A stretch of DNA of 32,256 bases from an uncultured Burkholderiales bacterium (GCA_937873395.1 CALMYH010000005.1:1-32256), one strand, 5' to 3'. Shown: positions 1 to 11,044, counted from the first letter of the stretch. Program-made: numbers and translations. Notes: generated from the sequence alone by a model not told the origin.

Positions 1-2993
1 ACACCACGGTGGTCGACGCCTATCTCTCTCCCATCCTGCGCCGCTATGTCGAGCAAGTGGCGGCCGAGATGCCGGGCGTGAAGCTGTTCTTCATGCAGTC
101 CTCCGGCGGACTCACCGACGCGCAGGTGTTCCAGGGCAAGGACGCCATCCTCTCCGGTCCGGCCGGGGGCATCGTCGGCATGGCCCGAACCGCGGGCCTG
201 GCCGGACACGACAAGGTGATCGGTTTCGACATGGGAGGCACTTCCACCGACGTGTCGCACTTTGCGGGCGCTTTCGAGCGCGAGTTCGAGACCCAGGTGG
301 CCGGCGTGCGCATGCGCGCACCCATGATGAGCATCCACACCGTCGCTGCAGGGGGCGGCTCCATCCTGAGTTTCGACGGATCGCGTTTCCGGGTCGGGCC
401 GGAGAGCGCCGGCGCCAACCCCGGGCCGGCCAGCTACCGCCGCGGCGGACCGCTGGCTGTCACCGACGCCAATGTCATGCTCGGCAAGATCCAGCCGGCC
501 CACTTTCCGCGCGTGTTCGGGCCTGGGGCCGACGAGGCGCTTGATGCCGCGGTGGTGCGCGCGCGCTTTGCCGCGCTGGCTGCCCAGGTCGGACGCAATG
601 CCGAGGAGGTGGCCGAAGGTTTCCTGCAGATTGCGGTGCAGCAGATGGCCAACGCGATCAAGAAAATCTCGGTCGCCCGTGGCTATGACGTCACCCGCTA
701 CACCTTGCAGTGCTTCGGCGGGGCCGGCGGTCAGCATGCCTGCCTGGTGGCGGACGCCCTGGGTATGAGCCGCGTCCTTGTGCACCCGCTGGCCGGGGTG
801 CTCAGTGCCTACGGCATGGGCCTGGCCGACCAGAACGTGATCCGGGAGCAGGCGGTCGAGGCGCCGCTGACGGCCGAGGCGCTGGCCGTCGTCGGGACGA
901 CCCTGGACCAGCTGGCCGAGGCGGCCGCGCAGGATCTGCAACGCCAGCAAGTCAGCCGCTCGGCGGTGCAGGTGCTGCGTCGCGTGCATGTGCGCTACGA
1001 AGGCAGCGACTCGGCCCTGGTGGTGCCGTTCGGAGACGCCGGGCAGATCCGCACCGCCTTCGAGCATGCCTATCGCCAGCGCTTCGCCTTCCTGATGCAG
1101 GGCAAGCGGCTGATGGTCGAGGCGGTCTCGGTCGAGGCGGTGGTCGCCGGTGACGCGCCGGCCGAACCCCGCCTGCCGCTGCACGAGCCGCGCGAGGTGC
1201 CGCGCCGAGAGACGGTGCGCATGTACGGCGAGGGGCGCTGGCTGGACGCCGCCCTGGTGGTGCGCGAGGACATGCGACCGGGTGACCGACTGCCCGGCCC
1301 GGCCGTCATTGCCGAGAAGAACGCCACCACTGTGGTCGAGCCCGGGTGGGAGGCCGAACTCACCGAATTCGACCACTTGGTGCTGGAGCGCCGCGTGCCC
1401 CGGGTGGTGCGTCACGCCGCCGGCACCCAGGTCGACCCGGTGCTGCTGGAGGTGTTCAACAACCTGTTCATGAACATTGCCGAGCAGATGGGACTGCAAC
1501 TGCAGAACACCGCCTACTCGGTCAACATCAAGGAGCGTCTGGACTTCTCCTGCGCCCTGTTCGATGCCGAAGGCAACCTGATCGCCAACGCCCCCCACAT
1601 GCCGGTGCACCTGGGCAGCATGGGCGAGAGCATCAAGACCGTCATCCGCGAAAACGTGGGCCGCATGCAGCCGGGCGACGTCTATGTGCTCAACGACCCT
1701 TACCATGGTGGCACCCACCTGCCCGACGTCACGGTCATCACCCCGGTGTACCTGGCCGACCACGACCATCCCATGTTCTATGTCGGCAGCCGGGGGCACC
1801 ACGCCGACATCGGCGGCAGCACGCCCGGCTCCATGCCCCCGTTCTCCACCCGCATCGAGGAAGAGGGCGTGCAGATCAACAACGTCAAGCTGGTCGACCG
1901 GGGCGTGCTGCAGGAGGAGGCCATCCTGGGCTTGCTGGCCTCCGGCGCCTACCCCTCGCGCAACCCGCAGCAGAACCTGGCCGATCTGAAGGCCCAGATC
2001 GCGGCCAACGAGAAAGGCGTGCAGGAACTGCGCCGCATGGTCGAACAGTACGGACTGGATGTGGTTCAGGCCTACATGCGGCATGTGCAGGACAACGCGG
2101 AAGAGTCGGTGCGCCGTGTCATCACCCGGCTCAAGGACGGGGAGTTCACCCTGCCGCTGGACAACGGGGCGCAGATCCGCGTGGCCATCCGGGTCGACGC
2201 GGCCAGCCGAAGCGCCACCATCGACTTCACCGGCACCTCGCCCCAGCAGAGCAACAACTTCAACGCGCCCACCGCGGTGTGCATGGCTGCGGTCCTCTAT
2301 GTGTTCCGCTCGCTGGTGGACGACGACATTCCGCTCAATGCCGGATGCCTCAAGCCCCTGCAAGTCATCATTCCGCCCGGGTCCATGCTCAACCCCAACC
2401 CGCCGGCCTCGGTGGTGGCGGGCAATGTGGAAACCTCGACCTGCATCACCAACGCCCTGTTCGGTGCGCTGGGGGTGATGGCCGGGTCGCAGCCGACCAT
2501 GAACAACTTCACTTTCGGCAACGAACGGTACCAGTACTACGAAACCATCTCGGGCGGCAGCGGTGCCGGTGGCGAGTTTGATGCCCACGGCACATTGACG
2601 GGGGGCTTCAACGGGACAAGTGTGGTCCAGACCCACATGACCAACTCGCGCCTGACCGACCCTGAGGTGCTGGAGTTCCGCTTCCCGGTGCGGCTGGAAA
2701 GCTACGAAATCCGAAAGGGCTCGGGCGGTGCAGGGCGCTGGCGCGGCGGGGACGGGGGAGTGCGACGTGTCCGCTTCCTGGAGCCAATGACCGCCAGTAT
2801 CCTGTCCAACGGCCGCCTCCACCCCGCCTTCGGCATGGCCGGCGGCCAGGCTGGGGCACCCGGCATCAACCGTGTCGTGCGGGCCAGCGGCCAGATCGAA
2901 GAACTCGCCCACATCGGCCAGGCCGAAATGGAAGTGGACGCCATCTTCGAGATCCACACCCCCGGCGGAGGCGGCTACGGAACGCCTGAATGA
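1..2993 (+). CDS. Fused hydantoinase A/B-type 5-oxoprolinase, 5' end missing
   Basis: Probable ATP-dependent 5-oxoprolinase (5-oxo-L-proline to glutamate) or a related hydantoinase/oxoprolinase; the substrate cannot be read from sequence. The reading frame is open to the left edge, so the gene starts outside the window; family members are about 1200 residues and about 995 are visible. The first ~470 residues are HyuA-like: an actin-fold phosphate loop ([10 protein letters not shown]), the AAGGGS segment, [11 protein letters not shown] and FGGAGGQHA. From ~475 on it is HyuB-like: [56 protein letters not shown], and a glycine-rich C-terminus. The two halves are separate subunits in many bacteria but one chain here. 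The next gene converges on it, so it ends its own transcription unit. The family call is firm; the exact reaction is inference. Confidence 0.93.
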   Translation, partial: TTVVDAYLSPILRRYVEQVAAEMPGVKLFFMQSSGGLTDAQVFQGKDAILSGPAGGIVGMARTAGLAGHDKVIGFDMGGTSTDVSHFAGAFEREFETQVAGVRMRAPMMSIHTVAAGGGSILSFDGSRFRVGPESAGANPGPASYRRGGPLAVTDANVMLGKIQPAHFPRVFGPGADEALDAAVVRARFAALAAQVGRNAEEVAEGFLQIAVQQMANAIKKISVARGYDVTRYTLQCFGGAGGQHACLVADALGMSRVLVHPLAGVLSAYGMGLADQNVIREQAVEAPLTAEALAVVGTTLDQLAEAAAQDLQRQQVSRSAVQVLRRVHVRYEGSDSALVVPFGDAGQIRTAFEHAYRQRFAFLMQGKRLMVEAVSVEAVVAGDAPAEPRLPLHEPREVPRRETVRMYGEGRWLDAALVVREDMRPGDRLPGPAVIAEKNATTVVEPGWEAELTEFDHLVLERRVPRVVRHAAGTQVDPVLLEVFNNLFMNIAEQMGLQLQNTAYSVNIKERLDFSCALFDAEGNLIANAPHMPVHLGSMGESIKTVIRENVGRMQPGDVYVLNDPYHGGTHLPDVTVITPVYLADHDHPMFYVGSRGHHADIGGSTPGSMPPFSTRIEEEGVQINNVKLVDRGVLQEEAILGLLASGAYPSRNPQQNLADLKAQIAANEKGVQELRRMVEQYGLDVVQAYMRHVQDNAEESVRRVITRLKDGEFTLPLDNGAQIRVAIRVDAASRSATIDFTGTSPQQSNNFNAPTAVCMAAVLYVFRSLVDDDIPLNAGCLKPLQVIIPPGSMLNPNPPASVVAGNVETSTCITNALFGALGVMAGSQPTMNNFTFGNERYQYYETISGGSGAGGEFDAHGTLTGGFNGTSVVQTHMTNSRLTDPEVLEFRFPVRLESYEIRKGSGGAGRWRGGDGGVRRVRFLEPMTASILSNGRLHPAFGMAGGQAGAPGINRVVRASGQIEELAHIGQAEMEVDAIFEIHTPGGGGYGTPE

Positions 2994-3066
2994 TTCGCGT
3001 GCAGCCAACTCCCACAAAGGCGGGATGCGCCGAGCGCGACGATGCCCAGTCCAGGACACCGCGGAA

Positions 3067-3124
3067 CCGGCTTTGCCGGGCCGCTGGTGTCGCCCCCTTG
3101 AGGGGGTGACGCACCGAAGGTGCG
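3067..3124. repeat. Cluster of three short hairpins, REP-like intergenic repeat
   Basis: Three inverted repeats lie side by side in the 144-bp gap between two convergent genes: CCGGC-TTT-GCCGG (3067-3079), CCCCCT-TG-AGGGGG (3093-3106) and CGCACC-GAA-GGTGCG (3110-3124). Similar CCCCCTTGAGGGGG-type intergenic repeats are, from memory, dispersed in Comamonadaceae genomes. With only one copy in this window, repeat status is inferred. The hairpins could also act as a bidirectional terminator, although there is no strong T tract. Confidence 0.45.
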
Positions 3125-3137
3125 GCGCGGGGGTGGG

Positions 3138-4283
3138 TCAGATCTCTTCCACCCGCCGCGCCGGGTAGCTGTCCCAGGCCTGGCAGCCGGGGCATTGCCA
3201 GAAATGCTGGCGGGCCTCGAACCCGCAAGCCGCGCAACGGTAACGCCGCATCGGGGCGCTGGCCTGTTCCAGGGCAGCCTGCACGCGCTCCTTGGCTTTC
3301 GGGTCCCCCAGTGGCTCGTCCTTGAGCCAGTGCGTGGCCACCACCAGCGACTTTTCACGCTCCAGGTGTCGCAGGTAGCGGTCACGGGCCTGCACCGGAT
3401 CCCGGGCCAGCCGGGCCAGGGCTTCGGTGACGTCGATCGACGGCGCGCGGGCATCACCGCTTTCCAGCAACTGCAGAGCTTCCGCCTCGCGGCCTGTCTG
3501 CCGTGCCAGATCGGCCATCGTGCCTGCCGCCAGCGGCATGGCCTGAGGGGCATGAGCAGACAGCCGGACCAGGGCGTCAAAAGCCCCAGACCCGTCGCCG
3601 CCCTGTGCGAGCAGGGCCGAGAGGGCCATCCAGCCCCGTGCCAGCTGGGGCGCCCGGCTCACGGCCTCCTCCAGCTTCTGCCGGGCGAGAGCGGAATCCC
3701 CCGTTCGTTGGGCTTGCTCGGCTTCTTCGCACAGATGGTGGGCAATCCGGGTCGAGAAACTGCCTTGCTCCACGTCGTCCAGACGCATGGCAATGGCTTT
3801 GGCCTGGGTCCAGTCCCGCGAACGTTCATAAATGGCCAGCAGGGCCAGCAGGGCCTCGGCGCCGAAGGCGGAGTCCTGCAGCTTAAGCAGGGCCGTTTCG
3901 GCGCGATCCAGCAGGCCGGCCTTCAGAAAATCGAGGGCCAGGGCGTGCTGGGCGCGGTCCCTGTCCTTGCGGTTGAGGTCGGCCCGAGACAGGAGGTGCT
4001 CATGCACCCGCACCGCCCGGTCGTAATCACCGCGCCGACGGAACAGGTTGCCCAAGGCAAAGTGCAGCTCGGCGGTATCCGGATCGCCCTGCACGGCCTC
4101 GATGAAGGCGTCGATCGCCTGGTCCTGCTGTTCATTGAGCAGGTGGTTCAGCCCCCTGAAATACGCTTTGGGCGCCTGGCGGGATTCGATCCGCCACTGG
4201 CGCATGTCCAGCCGCGAAGCGACCCAGCCCAGGCCAAAGGCCAGGGGAAGACCCCAGAGCAGCCAGGTGAAGTCAAAGTCCAC
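3138..4283 (-). CDS. lapB: LapB (YciM), heat-shock and LPS regulator with TPRs and a rubredoxin-like domain
   Basis: LapB is an inner-membrane protein that helps FtsH degrade LpxC and so balances lipopolysaccharide against phospholipid synthesis. The 381-residue protein has an N-terminal membrane helix (FTWLLWGLPLAFGLGWVAS), a long run of tetratricopeptide repeats facing the cytoplasm (roughly residues 40-330), and a C-terminal rubredoxin-type metal site with two CxxC pairs (C350/C353 and C364/C367). E. coli LapB is 389 residues, so the size fits. I chose the GTG at 4283 because the protein then begins VDFDFTWLLWG and a GGAGAG ribosome site lies about 8 bases upstream; the frame stays open further upstream, but that stretch does not look like LapB. 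It overlaps the end of lapA by 11 bases, so the two are probably coupled. It is the last gene of the gyrA-lapB cluster. Confidence 0.93.
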   Translation of the reverse strand: MDFDFTWLLWGLPLAFGLGWVASRLDMRQWRIESRQAPKAYFRGLNHLLNEQQDQAIDAFIEAVQGDPDTAELHFALGNLFRRRGDYDRAVRVHEHLLSRADLNRKDRDRAQHALALDFLKAGLLDRAETALLKLQDSAFGAEALLALLAIYERSRDWTQAKAIAMRLDDVEQGSFSTRIAHHLCEEAEQAQRTGDSALARQKLEEAVSRAPQLARGWMALSALLAQGGDGSGAFDALVRLSAHAPQAMPLAAGTMADLARQTGREAEALQLLESGDARAPSIDVTEALARLARDPVQARDRYLRHLEREKSLVVATHWLKDEPLGDPKAKERVQAALEQASAPMRRYRCAACGFEARQHFWQCPGCQAWDSYPARRVEEI

Positions 4284-4617
4284 GGCGCGGCTCTCCAGAG
4301 GTCGGTGGCGGCTCGATATCGGGGACCGGCATGGGCGGTACGGGCAATTCGGGAGTCTCTGCACCGGCCGGCACGTCCGCCGGCGGGCCGGATGCCGGAC
4401 CGCCTCGCAGCTTGCGCGCGCGCCACCACAGCGGCAGCATGACGGTCACTCCCAGGGCAACCCCGATCATCAGCGTCAGCAACAGCACCAGCACCATGGG
4501 CGCCTGCGACTGGGTGCCGAAGAACCAGTGCAGCGTGACCGGCGCCTGGTTGTTGAGCGCAAAGGCAAAAAGGACGAAAAAAATGGCTGCCTTGAGCAGC
4601 CACATCAGGTATTTCAA
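4273..4617 (-). CDS. lapA: LapA-domain membrane protein
   Basis: LapA (DUF1049 family) is a small inner-membrane partner of LapB. The 114-residue protein has two hydrophobic helices (LLKAAIFFVLFAFALNN and MVLVLLLTLMIGVALGVTVML), a basic stretch (WWRARKLR) and a proline-rich cytoplasmic tail. The start is not obvious. A TTG at 4617 gives (M)KYLMWLLKAAIFF, which matches the usual beginning of the family, and has AGGGA seven bases upstream; the ATG at 4605 would give MWLLKAAIFF. An ATG at 4656 is in frame but adds an unlikely polar lead. I favour TTG, a rare start that would keep expression low. It sits between ihfB (80-bp gap) and lapB (overlap), the conserved order. Confidence 0.85.
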   Translation of the reverse strand: MKYLMWLLKAAIFFVLFAFALNNQAPVTLHWFFGTQSQAPMVLVLLLTLMIGVALGVTVMLPLWWRARKLRGGPASGPPADVPAGAETPELPVPPMPVPDIEPPPTSGEPRRGL

Positions 4618-4670
4618 GTCGCGGTCCCTGTGTGGTGCTGGCATTGTACCCAGCACCGGGGGAAGCCGCA

Positions 4671-4689
4671 GCCGGCCGTCAGGGCCGGC
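4671..4689 (-). other. GC-rich hairpin between ihfB and lapA
   Basis: A perfect 7-bp stem with a 5-base loop (GCCGGCC-N5-GGCCGGC) lies just after the ihfB stop codon in the transcribed direction. There is no T tract, so it is unlikely to be a complete terminator. It could stabilise the 3' end of ihfB mRNA or partly attenuate transcription into lapA. Confidence 0.35.
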
Positions 4690-4697
4690 GGCCTCGA

Positions 4698-5003
4698 TCA
4701 GGGACGACCGAGCAGCTGTGCCGTGCGGGCGTCGACCTGCTCGCGCAGGGCTTTGCCTGGCTTGAAGTGCGGGACCCGCTTCTCGGGGATCATGACACTC
4801 TCGCCCGAACGCGGGTTGCGCCCGATACGGGGAGCCCTGCGATTGACCGAGAAACTGCCGAATCCCCGGATTTCGATCCGGTGCCCCTTGACCAGGGCAT
4901 CCCCCATCGCATCAAGAATGGCCTTGACAGCCACCTCGGCATCGCGGTGGGTGAGCTGGTCAAATCGCGCAGCCAGCGCCTCGACAAGATCGGAACGGGT
5001 CAT
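4698..5003 (-). CDS. ihfB: Integration host factor beta subunit
   Basis: IHF-beta pairs with IHF-alpha to make a nucleoid protein that bends DNA sharply at specific sites, helping site-specific recombination, replication initiation and sigma-54 promoters. The 101-residue protein has the whole HU/IHF fold: helical dimerisation region ([14 protein letters not shown]..., [13 protein letters not shown]), the hallmark RGFGSFSV, and the DNA-intercalating arm with the R-x-G-R-N-P-R-S-G motif and its proline. HU-like paralogues are shorter (~90 residues) and differ around the arm; the rpsA neighbourhood is the standard place for ihfB. It lies 83 bases downstream of rpsA. IHF is also commonly needed by tyrosine integrases such as the one in this window. 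Confidence 0.95.
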   Translation of the reverse strand: MTRSDLVEALAARFDQLTHRDAEVAVKAILDAMGDALVKGHRIEIRGFGSFSVNRRAPRIGRNPRSGESVMIPEKRVPHFKPGKALREQVDARTAQLLGRP

Positions 5004-5086
5004 GACTGGATGGGTGCAAGGGCGCCCCTGCCGGACGCGCTGCGCGGCGGTGACCGCGCAGCTGTCGACCGACAGGGCTTGGCCGG

Positions 5087-6769
5087 TCAGTTGTTGCCGT
5101 TGTTGTCCAGCTTGGCACGCAGCAGGGCGCCCAGGCTGGTGGTGCCGGCGCTGCCGGTGTTCTGGGCCAGGCTGGCCATGGCTTCCTGCTGGTCGGCAGC
5201 GTCCTTGGCCTTGATCGACAGCTGGATGTTGCGGGTCTTGCGATCCACGTTGACCACCACAGCCGTGACTTCGTCGCCTTCCTTGAGCACGTTGCGGGCG
5301 TCCTCCACGCGGTCGCGGGAGATTTCCGAAGCGCGCAGGTAGCCGATCACATCTTCACCCAGGTCGATTTCAGCGCCCTTGGCGTCCACGGTCTTGACCT
5401 TGCCGGTCACCACGGAGCCTTTGTCATTGACCGACACGAAGGTGCTGAACGGGTCGCCGTCGAGCTGCTTGATGCCCAGGGAGATGCGCTCGCGCTCGAC
5501 ATCGATGGCCAGCACGATGGCTTCGACTTCCTGGCCCTTCTTGAAGTTGCGCACGGCCGCTTCGCCCGGCTCGTTCCAGGACAGGTCGGACAGGTGCACC
5601 AGACCGTCGATGCCTGCGGCCAGGCCCACGAACACGCCGAAGTCGGTGATCGACTTGATCGGGCCCTTGACGCGGTCGCCACGCTTGGTGTTCTCGGCGA
5701 ACTCGTGCCAGGGGTTGGCACGGCACTGCTTCATGCCCAGGGAGATGCGGCGCTTGTCTTCGTCGATGTCGAGCACCATGACCTCGACCTCGTCACCCAG
5801 CGACACCAGTTTGGAGGGAGCCACATTCTTGTTGGTCCAGTCCATTTCGGAGACGTGCACCAGGCCTTCGATGCCAGGCTCGAGTTCGACGAACGCACCG
5901 TAGTCGGCAATGTTGGTGACCTTGCCGAACATGCGGGTGCCTTGGGGGTAGCGGCGGCTGACACCATGCCACGGGTCGTCGCCCATCTGCTTGAGGCCCA
6001 GCGAGACGCGCTGCTTCTCGACGTCGAACTTGAGGATCTTGGCGGTGATTTCCTGGCCGGCCTGCACCACTTCGCTCGGGTGGCGGACACGGCGCCAGGC
6101 CATGTCGGTGATGTGCAGCAGACCGTCGATGCCGCCCAGGTCCACGAAGGCACCGTACTCGGTGATGTTCTTGACCACGCCCTGGACAATGGCACCTTCC
6201 TTGAGGGTCTCCATCAGCTTGGCGCGCTCTTCGCCCATGGAGGCTTCCACGACGGCGCGGCGCGACAGCACCACGTTGTTGCGCTTGCGGTCGAGCTTGA
6301 TGACCTTGAATTCCAGGGTCTTGTTCTCGAACGGTGTCAGGTCCTTGGTCGGACGGCTGTCGACCAGCGAGCCCGGCAGGAAGGCGCTGATGCCGTTGAC
6401 CATGACCTTCAGGCCGCCTTTGACCTTGTTGCCGGTGGTGCCGGTGACAAATTCGCCGGATTCCAGGGCCTTTTCCAGGGCCATCCAGGAGGCCAGGCGC
6501 TTGGCCTTGTCGCGCGAGAGCAGGGTGTCACCGAAGCCGTTCTCGACGGAGTCGATGGCGACGGAGACAAAGTCGCCGACCTGCACTTCGAGTTCGCCCT
6601 GGTCGTTCTTGAATTCGTTCAGAGGCACGTAGGCCTCCGATTTCAGTCCGGCGTTGACCACCACGTGGTTGTGCTCGATGCGCACGACTTCGGCGGTGAT
6701 GACTTCGCCCGAGCGCATTTCAGCGCGCTTGAGGGACTCTTCGAACAGGGCGGCAAAAGATTCAGACAT
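5087..6769 (-). CDS. rpsA: 30S ribosomal protein S1
   Basis: S1 binds the leader of mRNAs and brings them to the 30S subunit; it is essential in Gram-negative bacteria. The 560-residue protein shows six consecutive S1 (OB-fold) domains: two divergent N-terminal ones that dock on the ribosome (from ~20 and ~105) and four regular RNA-binding ones, recognisable by repeats such as [39 protein letters not shown] and [20 protein letters not shown], each with the following [16 protein letters not shown]-type strand. Length and domain number match E. coli S1 (557). The ATG has a good AGGAAA site six bases upstream. A 174-bp gap separates it from aroA-cmk, so it probably has its own promoter and an autoregulated leader. 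Confidence 0.97.
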   Translation of the reverse strand: MSESFAALFEESLKRAEMRSGEVITAEVVRIEHNHVVVNAGLKSEAYVPLNEFKNDQGELEVQVGDFVSVAIDSVENGFGDTLLSRDKAKRLASWMALEKALESGEFVTGTTGNKVKGGLKVMVNGISAFLPGSLVDSRPTKDLTPFENKTLEFKVIKLDRKRNNVVLSRRAVVEASMGEERAKLMETLKEGAIVQGVVKNITEYGAFVDLGGIDGLLHITDMAWRRVRHPSEVVQAGQEITAKILKFDVEKQRVSLGLKQMGDDPWHGVSRRYPQGTRMFGKVTNIADYGAFVELEPGIEGLVHVSEMDWTNKNVAPSKLVSLGDEVEVMVLDIDEDKRRISLGMKQCRANPWHEFAENTKRGDRVKGPIKSITDFGVFVGLAAGIDGLVHLSDLSWNEPGEAAVRNFKKGQEVEAIVLAIDVERERISLGIKQLDGDPFSTFVSVNDKGSVVTGKVKTVDAKGAEIDLGEDVIGYLRASEISRDRVEDARNVLKEGDEVTAVVVNVDRKTRNIQLSIKAKDAADQQEAMASLAQNTGSAGTTSLGALLRAKLDNNGNN

Positions 6770-6853
6770 GGAGTTTCCTAGGGTCGTTCAGCGTCGACAC
6801 GGGTTGCTCGTGGGGGCAACGGCGCAGTCGGTGGGGATGACGACCTTGACATT

Positions 6854-6869
6854 GCGGCCTGGTGGCCGC
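6854..6869 (-). other. Hairpin in the rpsA leader
   Basis: A perfect GCGGCC-N4-GGCCGC inverted repeat lies about 85 bases before the rpsA start codon. S1 autoregulates its own translation in E. coli through structured leader hairpins. That this hairpin does the same job is inference; it could also be a processing or termination element after aroA-cmk. Confidence 0.35.
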
Positions 6870-6943
6870 GGGGTTGGTTGAAAGATCCGTCGGGCCTGCG
6901 GGAGGGGAAATCCCGGCGGGGCCTTCGGGGCCTGCAGGTGCAC

Positions 6944-8986
6944 TCAGGAGCCCGAGCACACCATCCGGCCCAGCCACCAGTCAATCACCTGTTGCACCGA
7001 TTCCTCGATGCCCAGCGTGGAGTTGTCCAGCAGCAAGGCGTCTGCTGCGGGCTTAAGTGGCGCGTGCTGGCGCTGGCTGTCGCGCGCATCACGGGCCACC
7101 AAGTCGGCCAGCAAGCCTTCCATGTTAGCAGGAATCCCTTTGGAAATCAACTGCTTATACCGACGCAGGGCGCGCTGCTCGGCACTGGCGGTCAGAAACA
7201 CCTTGAGTGGCGCTTGGGGGAAGATGACAGTGCCCATGTCCCGGCCATCGGCCACCAGTCCCGGCAGCTGCCGGAACCTGTGTTGCAACCCGAGCAGGGC
7301 CTGTCGGACCTCGGGAACGGCCGACACACGCGAGGCGGCCATTCCGGCCGTTTCGCTTCTCAGATCCTCGCTGACGTCCACGCCGTCCAGCAGCACGCGC
7401 TGCGACTCGAATCGCACCTGCATTGCTGCGGCCAGCCGGCCCAGCCGGTCGGCCTGCCGGGGGTCGCGCAGGCTGGCGTCGTCGGTGGCCAGGCCCGCCT
7501 TGTCCGCCGCCAGCCCGACCAGGCGGTACAAGGCCCCCGAGTCCAGCAGGTGGTAGCCCAGTCGCTCGGCCACCAGCGAGGCCAGCGTGCCCTTGCCCGA
7601 GGCCGACGGTCCGTCGATGCAGATGACGGGTATGTCCTCGGTCCGCGCCTCACAGACCGCGAACAGCGTCTCGAAATAGTCCGGGAAGGTCTTCCCGACA
7701 CAGCGGGGATCCTCGATGCGCACCGGCAGGCCGGCCGGGTTGAATGCCGCGAGCGAAAAGCACATCGCGACCCGGTGGTCGTCGTAGGTATGGATGGATC
7801 CGCTTGTCCACCTGACTGGCGGCGTGACGCGGATGAAGTCCACGCCTTCTTCCACGGTGGCGCCGAACTTTCTGCATTCGGCCGCCATGGCCGCGATGCG
7901 GTCGGTTTCTTTCACCCGCCAGCTGGCGATGTTGCGCAAGGTGCTCGGGCCGTCGGCGTACAGGGCCATGACGGCCAGTGTCATGGCCGCGTCGGGGATG
8001 TGGTTGCAGTCCAGGTCGATGGCCTTGAGCGGCCAGGCGCCTCGGCGGATGTGCAGGCGGTTGGCTTCGCCGGTGATCTCGGCGCCCATCTGCCGCGCCG
8101 CGTCGACAAATCGGATATCCCCCTGGATGGAAGACAGGCCCACCCCCTCAATGGAGATGCCATCCTGCCCGGGGGCAGGCGGTGCCAGGGCGCCCAGGGC
8201 CACGAAATAGCTCGCCGAGGAGGCATCGGCCTCCACCGGCATCTGACCCGGTGACCGGTAGCGGCTGCCGGCCGGGATGACGAAGCGCTCCCAGCCGTCC
8301 CGGCGAACGTGCACCCCGAAGCGCGCCAGCAGGTTGAGGGTGATTTCGATGTAGGGGCGGGAGATCAGTTCGCCGACCACCTCGATCGCGACATCGCGCT
8401 CGCCGGCGGCGAGCGGCAATGCCAGCAGCAGGGCGGTCAGAAACTGGCTGGAGACATCGCCGCGCACGCGCACCGGCTGCCCCAGCTTGAGTTCGTGCGG
8501 CTGGCCGTCACCGACCGCCAGGGGAGGGTAGCCCTCCTGGCCCAGGCAGCTCACCGGGCAGCCAAGCTGCCGCAAGGCGTCCACCAGGTCACCGATCGGG
8601 CGCTCATGCATGCGGGCAATGCCGCTCAGCTCGTAGCGACCAGCATGCAGGCAGGCCCAGACCGCCAGCGCAGCCGTCAACGGGCGCATGGCCGTGCCCG
8701 CGTTGCCCAGGAACAGCCGGGCGCCTGTCGAGGGGAGGCGGCCGCCCAGGCCGTGCACGCGCACCTCGCCACGGCCGGGTCTGTCGATCTGGCAGCCGAG
8801 GGTCATCAGCGCATCCAGCATCACCCGCGTGTCGTCCGAATCGAGCAGGTCGGTGATGGTGGTCACGCCCTCGCTCAGGGCGGCCAGCAACAGTACCCGG
8901 TTGGAGATGCTCTTGGATCCCGGAAGGCGGACCACGCCTCCCGCGCGGCGCAGGGGCGGGATATCGAGAAAGCCGGTCTGGAACAT
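6944..8986 (-). CDS. aroA-cmk: Bifunctional EPSP synthase / cytidylate kinase (AroA-Cmk fusion)
   Basis: One 680-residue chain carries two enzymes. Residues 1 to ~445 are 5-enolpyruvylshikimate-3-phosphate synthase (PEP + shikimate-3-phosphate, sixth step of the shikimate pathway): [18 protein letters not shown] with the substrate-binding Lys, the [18 protein letters not shown] loop, RVKETDRI and TYDDHRVAM. Residues from ~452 are CMP kinase: phosphate-binding loop [21 protein letters not shown], and [11 protein letters not shown], with R-rich lid motifs near the end. In many bacteria aroA and cmk are adjacent separate genes; a fused form is known in several Burkholderiales. There is no stop or frame break at the join, so this is a real fusion. 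It lies 20 bases after tyrA, in the same operon. The EPSP part looks like the glyphosate-sensitive class I type from GNAGTAMRP. Confidence 0.94.
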   Translation of the reverse strand: MFQTGFLDIPPLRRAGGVVRLPGSKSISNRVLLLAALSEGVTTITDLLDSDDTRVMLDALMTLGCQIDRPGRGEVRVHGLGGRLPSTGARLFLGNAGTAMRPLTAALAVWACLHAGRYELSGIARMHERPIGDLVDALRQLGCPVSCLGQEGYPPLAVGDGQPHELKLGQPVRVRGDVSSQFLTALLLALPLAAGERDVAIEVVGELISRPYIEITLNLLARFGVHVRRDGWERFVIPAGSRYRSPGQMPVEADASSASYFVALGALAPPAPGQDGISIEGVGLSSIQGDIRFVDAARQMGAEITGEANRLHIRRGAWPLKAIDLDCNHIPDAAMTLAVMALYADGPSTLRNIASWRVKETDRIAAMAAECRKFGATVEEGVDFIRVTPPVRWTSGSIHTYDDHRVAMCFSLAAFNPAGLPVRIEDPRCVGKTFPDYFETLFAVCEARTEDIPVICIDGPSASGKGTLASLVAERLGYHLLDSGALYRLVGLAADKAGLATDDASLRDPRQADRLGRLAAAMQVRFESQRVLLDGVDVSEDLRSETAGMAASRVSAVPEVRQALLGLQHRFRQLPGLVADGRDMGTVIFPQAPLKVFLTASAEQRALRRYKQLISKGIPANMEGLLADLVARDARDSQRQHAPLKPAADALLLDNSTLGIEESVQQVIDWWLGRMVCSGS

Positions 8987-9006
8987 GGCAGTGATGACCC
9001 GGGTGC

Positions 9007-9903
9007 TCAGCTGCGGGGCTTGATGGCGGACATGCGCCAGTGGGCCCTGGCCTCGCTGGCCTGTTCGATCAGTGCCTCCAGCGCGTCGGGGTCCCCGGTG
9101 TTCATGGCGGTTTCCAGCTGGTGCAGGGCACGCAGGAAATGGCGCGACTGGGCCACCAGCTCTTCGCGGTTGGAGATCAGGATGTCGCGCCAGACAGAAG
9201 GGTCGCTGGCTGCAATGCGGGTGAAATCCCGAAAACCCGGACCCGCCAGAGAGAGGAATTCGTCGGCCTTTTCCTGGGAGCGGATGCCGTTCATCAGCGC
9301 GAAGGCGATCATGTGGGGCAGGTGGCTCACCGCAGCATAGGCTGCGTCATGGGCTTCGGGAGACATCTGCTTGACATGGCAGCCCAGCGCCGTCCAGACC
9401 TGTTGGGCGCGTTCCAGCTGCTCGGTCAGGGTGCGCTCGATCGGGGTGAGAATCACCTGGCGTCCGGCGTAGAGGTCAGGGTCGGCATGCTCGACGCCAG
9501 CGAGCTCCTTGCCGGTGATCGGGTGGGCCGGCACAAAAACGCCCACCTGGTCGCGCAGCACGCGCCGGGCGGCATCGATCACCTCGCGCTTGGTCGATCC
9601 CACATCCATGATGAGGGTCTTCTTGCTGACCAGATGCCGGATGGCCTTGAAGGAGGCTTCGGTGGCCGCCACGGGCACCGCCAGCAGCACCAGATCCGCG
9701 CCCGAGACCGCCAGCAGGGCCGACGGCGCCTCGACATCAATCACGCCCATCTGGCGGGCGCGCTCGGTGGTCGATGGCGACTTGCTGTAACCCACCACCC
9801 GCTTGACCAGTCCCGCTTTCTTCAGGGCAAGCGCAAACGAGCCACCCATCAGGCCGCAGCCGATCAGTCCCAGTTGTTCGAATTTGGGGAGAGCTGCTGT
9901 CAT
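9007..9903 (-). CDS. tyrA: Prephenate dehydrogenase family protein
   Basis: Oxidatively decarboxylates prephenate (or arogenate) with NAD(P) on the way to tyrosine. The 298-residue protein starts with a Rossmann dinucleotide loop, [16 protein letters not shown] (G15-x-G17-xx-G20), followed by the conserved central residues [19 protein letters not shown] (with the catalytic His) and [13 protein letters not shown]. It is a monofunctional TyrA with no chorismate mutase or ACT domain. Whether prephenate or arogenate is preferred cannot be read here. It lies between pheA (34-bp gap) and aroA-cmk (20-bp gap), so all aromatic pathway genes of this cluster are co-transcribed. Confidence 0.94.
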   Translation of the reverse strand: MTAALPKFEQLGLIGCGLMGGSFALALKKAGLVKRVVGYSKSPSTTERARQMGVIDVEAPSALLAVSGADLVLLAVPVAATEASFKAIRHLVSKKTLIMDVGSTKREVIDAARRVLRDQVGVFVPAHPITGKELAGVEHADPDLYAGRQVILTPIERTLTEQLERAQQVWTALGCHVKQMSPEAHDAAYAAVSHLPHMIAFALMNGIRSQEKADEFLSLAGPGFRDFTRIAASDPSVWRDILISNREELVAQSRHFLRALHQLETAMNTGDPDALEALIEQASEARAHWRMSAIKPRS

Positions 9904-9937
9904 GGCTTCATGGGCTCGGTGACGGATCGGGCCGTGT

Positions 9938-11044
9938 TCATTCGCTCACCGGGTAGGCACCCAGCACCTTGTAGAAGGCACACAGGCCCTTGAGCTCGTC
10001 CAGAGCCGTGGCCACGTGCGGCTCGCTCGGATGACCGGCGATGTCGATGTAGAAGAAGTATTCCCACTGGCCGGACTTGGCCGGGCGGGATTCGAAGCGG
10101 GTCATGGAGACGCCGTGTTTTTTCAATGGCACCAGCAGGTCGTGCACGGCACCGGGCCGGTTGGGCACGGACACCACCAGGCTGGTGCAATCGCGTCCCG
10201 AAGCGGGGGGCATGGCCATGGTCTGGGGCAGGCAGATGACGGCGAAGCGCGTGCGGTTGTAAGCCTCGTCCTGGATGGCGTGCGAGACGATGTGCAGCCC
10301 GAACTGGGCAGCGGCCCGCTCGCTGGCAATGGCGGCCCACGCAGGGTTGTTGGCTGCGAGGCGGGCACCTTCTGCGTTGCTGGACACCGCCCGGCGCTCG
10401 GCCTGCGGCAGGTGCTGCGTGAGCCAGTTCTGGCACTGGGCCAGGGCCTGCGGATGGGCCATGACCACCTCCACCCCGCCGAGCTCGTTCACCTGGCGCA
10501 GCAGGTTGTGGCGCACCAGCAGGCTGACCTCGCCCACCACGTGCACCGGCGAGCGAAGAAACAGGTCGAGCGAGCGTGCGACGACGCCTTCGGTGGAGTT
10601 TTCCATGCCGACCACGCCATACTGGGCGGTGCCCGCGGCGGTGGCGTGGAAGACTTCGTCGAAGTTGGCGCAGTAGATCATGTTGGCCGCGCTGCCGAAA
10701 AATTCGATCGCGGCCTGTTCGCAGAAGGTGCCCTGCGGCCCGAGGACGGCCACGCGCTGCGGCGCCTCCAGTGCCAGGCAGGCCGACATGATCTCTCGCC
10801 AGATGGCGGCCACGTGCTGGTTCAGCAGGGGTCCCTGGTTGGCGGACTGGATCTTCTCGATCACCTGCGCCACCCGGTCCGGGCGGAAGAAAGGCGAGCC
10901 TTCGGCGCGCTTGATCTCGCCCACCTGTTCGGCCACGCGGGCACGCTGATTGAGCAGCGACAGCAGCTGCTGGTCGATGCTGTCGATCTGGACGCGCAGG
11001 GCGCCCAGGGCTTCGGACTGGACGGGCTGCTTGGGTTCGCTCAT
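9938..11044 (-). CDS. pheA: Bifunctional chorismate mutase / prephenate dehydratase (P-protein)
   Basis: Converts chorismate to prephenate and then to phenylpyruvate for phenylalanine. The 368-residue protein has three parts: an AroQ-type helical chorismate mutase (about 10-95; [26 protein letters not shown]), a prephenate dehydratase domain (from ~100; [27 protein letters not shown], and the catalytic TRF in YNRTRFAVI), and a C-terminal ACT domain with the ESRP phenylalanine-binding motif ([19 protein letters not shown]), predicting feedback inhibition. Its ATG overlaps the serC stop by four bases (ATGA), so translation is probably coupled. In Pseudomonas, hisC often lies between pheA and tyrA; it is absent here. 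Confidence 0.96.
   Translation of the reverse strand: MSEPKQPVQSEALGALRVQIDSIDQQLLSLLNQRARVAEQVGEIKRAEGSPFFRPDRVAQVIEKIQSANQGPLLNQHVAAIWREIMSACLALEAPQRVAVLGPQGTFCEQAAIEFFGSAANMIYCANFDEVFHATAAGTAQYGVVGMENSTEGVVARSLDLFLRSPVHVVGEVSLLVRHNLLRQVNELGGVEVVMAHPQALAQCQNWLTQHLPQAERRAVSSNAEGARLAANNPAWAAIASERAAAQFGLHIVSHAIQDEAYNRTRFAVICLPQTMAMPPASGRDCTSLVVSVPNRPGAVHDLLVPLKKHGVSMTRFESRPAKSGQWEYFFYIDIAGHPSEPHVATALDELKGLCAFYKVLGAYPVSE

Noticed and set aside
9-11. GTG as start codon of the oxoprolinase gene
   Set aside because: The frame is open to the window edge and the protein lacks its N-terminal ATPase start, so this is only an internal codon.
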